Shown: positions 5,970 to 6,728 of the stretch, piece after piece
Layout of the letters: each line of letters begins with the position of its first letter
Numbering within the stretch: the stretch's first letter is position 1
Source: an uncultured Oscillospiraceae bacterium
Lineage (GTDB): Bacteria > Bacillota > Clostridia > Oscillospirales > Oscillospiraceae
Reading direction: 5' to 3'
Length of the DNA stretch: 6,728 nucleotides
Assembly (NCBI GenBank): GCA_934565425.1
Contig: CAKTHW010000082.1
Span: forward strand, 1 to 6,728
Program-made: the position numbers and the translations under genes
The notes under the pieces: generated by a model
Database searches by the model: none
Told to the model about the DNA's origin: nothing
What the model saw: the letters and a program-made list of their open reading frames with translations, nothing else

Positions 5970-6010
5970 GAACGGGAACGAAAGAAACAAAATATGGAGG
6001 TTTTTTCATT

Positions 6011-6433
6011 ATGACGTCTGTGACTAGTGCATTTATCAAGGTGTTTGAGAGCAGCGGCTTTGAGTGCGAGCTGATCGAGACCGAGAAGGAGGATCAGGTC
6101 CGCATCCCCATCACCGGTGACACCTTCGGCCCCCGTCTCATGGTGGTCCGCTTCCCCCATGACGGCGATTACCTGGCCGTCTTCCTGGCCGACCTGCTGG
6201 AGATCCCCAAGGGCAAGTCCGCCAACGCCCTGAAGGTAGCCAACGAGCTGCACCGCTCCTCCCACCTGGTCAAGTTCTGGGTGGACAAGAAGAACCGCTC
6301 CCTGTGGGCGATGGTCAACACCTTTATCGAGGAAGAGACCGCAGTGGATACCGCCGTCAAGGCCGTCGGCCTGCTGGTGGACTACTGCAACCGGATGTGC
6401 CCGGTGTTCGAAGCCGCGATGAGCGAGGGCTGA
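6011..6433 (+). CDS. YbjN-domain protein (putative regulator, function unknown)
   Basis: A 140-residue soluble protein whose whole length resembles the small stand-alone YbjN-domain proteins common in Clostridia. These have an alpha/beta fold related to type III secretion chaperones and are only loosely labelled as sensory regulators. Visible features are an N-terminal helix (TSAFIKVFESSGF, 5-17), a strand-rich middle with VVRFPHDGDYLAVF (45-58), the segment ALKVANELHRSSHLVKFWVD (73-92), and a C-terminal helix from about 108 to 136. No signal peptide, membrane segment, DNA-binding motif or catalytic motif is seen. GGAGG lies 10 bases before the ATG, slightly wide but acceptable. The gene is transcribed alone and divergently from the hydrolase, with its own terminator. 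The family call rests on remembered pattern, not a search. Confidence 0.7.
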   Translation: MTSVTSAFIKVFESSGFECELIETEKEDQVRIPITGDTFGPRLMVVRFPHDGDYLAVFLADLLEIPKGKSANALKVANELHRSSHLVKFWVDKKNRSLWAMVNTFIEEETAVDTAVKAVGLLVDYCNRMCPVFEAAMSEG

Positions 6434-6447
6434 GCATTTAAAACCGA

Positions 6448-6483
6448 AAAAACGACCTATGAGCTTTCTCATAGGTCGTTTTT
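6448..6483 (+). terminator. Strong rho-independent terminator of the YbjN-domain gene
   Basis: Bases 6448-6463 pair perfectly with 6468-6483 (16 bp) around a CTTT loop, ending in five T. It starts 14 bases after the stop codon. The A-run on its left arm would also give a U-run on the minus strand, so it may stop transcription entering from the right. Confidence 0.92.
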
Positions 6484-6512
6484 CTGTTTTCCTCACAATC
6501 TACGCTCGACGC

Positions 6513-6678
6513 ACAACCCCTCCGGCACTGCGTGCCACCTCCCCTTACACAGAGGAGGCTGGAAGATTCTGCTCCATATCACCCATAGAGGAGGCTTCAA
6601 GGTTCTGCAAAATCGTCTCTTTCGAGGACACGCATCCTGGCTCCCTTGTGTAAAGGGAGCTGGACAGATTACAATCTG
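6513..6678. repeat. Compact noncoding repeat-like element with imperfect inverted ends
   Basis: After the terminator, 6484-6728 holds no credible gene. Bases 6535-6558 and 6640-6663 are imperfect inverted copies (19 of 24 match), both containing a core read as GTGTAA in one direction and TTACAC in the other. Each end adjoins another hairpin: GGCAC/GTGCC at 6524-6536, and CAGATT/AATCTG at 6665-6678. Inside, 6552-6572 and 6588-6608 are direct repeats (18 of 21 match) 36 bases apart. No transposase is encoded, so it resembles a MITE or REP-like intergenic repeat. From memory, similar GTGTAA/GGGAG sequences recur in gut Clostridia genomes. The exact borders are uncertain. Confidence 0.5.
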
Positions 6679-6728
6679 AAGTGCAACAGGAGTAAAAAAG
6701 AAGGACAATACGCAACCCAAGGTGTACA

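Larger units (their letters stand above)
5856..5983. repeat. Identical 10-base motif GGGAACGAAA just downstream of both divergent promoters
   Basis: TTTCGTTCCC (5856-5865) is the exact inverted copy of GGGAACGAAA (5974-5983). Each copy starts a few bases downstream of a -10 box: four bases after the hydrolase -10 and four after the YbjN-gene -10. Each therefore covers a predicted transcription start in the sense direction. The matching placement suggests a shared regulator or shared start-site control for the pair; this is inference. Confidence 0.5.

Noticed and set aside
6552..6608. Two similar 21-base repeats 36 bases apart, considered as a CRISPR remnant
   Set aside because: Only two imperfect copies with a 15-base gap, no third repeat and no cas genes nearby; better explained as part of the noncoding repeat element.
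6493..6720. A 75-codon minus-strand open frame and a 64-codon plus-strand frame in the right-hand gap
   Set aside because: Both lie over the inverted-repeat element. Their translations are what such repeats give in any frame and match no protein family I know.
1..6728. A new defence, secretion or biosynthetic system spanning several genes
   Set aside because: The genes are separate single-gene units on alternating strands, mostly from familiar families, each with its own promoter; nothing links them into a system.

Overview
The window looks like chromosomal DNA from a GC-rich gut-type Clostridia, most likely an Oscillospiraceae/Ruminococcaceae relative. This is inferred from coding sequence rich in G or C at third positions, AT-rich intergenic gaps, strong GGAGG ribosome sites, sigma-A promoters with TATAAT-like -10 boxes, Clostridia-like uridine phosphorylase and YbjN proteins, and a noncoding repeat of a kind common in such genomes. 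No species can be named. There is no tRNA, rRNA, CRISPR array, transposase, phage gene or toxin-antitoxin pair.

Layout: (1) 1-1318, minus: the N-terminal 439 residues of a Na+/phosphate cotransporter whose C-terminal PhoU-like part runs off the left edge. (2) 1319-1630: its promoter with a perfect inverted repeat around the -10 box, then a pyrimidine-rich stretch with roughly helically phased T-tracts, then the terminator of the next gene. (3) 1631-3874, minus: an aconitase-superfamily hydratase with its cluster cysteines but several changed catalytic positions. (4) 3875-4146: back-to-back promoters for the hydratase (minus) and uridine phosphorylase (plus), with a LacI-operator-like palindrome. 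(5) 4147-4914, plus: uridine phosphorylase, udp. (6) 4915-5093: a strong bidirectional terminator between convergent genes, with further hairpins and a short repeat also found upstream of udp. (7) 5094-5831, minus: a small alpha/beta hydrolase. (8) 5832-6010: two divergent promoters carrying an identical 10-base motif just after each -10 box. (9) 6011-6433, plus: a YbjN-domain protein with its own terminator. (10) 6434-6728: no credible gene, but a compact noncoding repeat-like element with imperfect inverted ends.

The genes look like independent single-gene transcription units: four have a recognisable promoter and terminator, and the fifth has a promoter but its end lies outside the window. 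They do not form one pathway. Uridine phosphorylase uses phosphate and the cotransporter imports it, but nothing in the sequence links their regulation. I found no clear new multi-gene system. The most interesting material is in the regulatory and repeat DNA between genes and in the altered active site of the aconitase-like enzyme.
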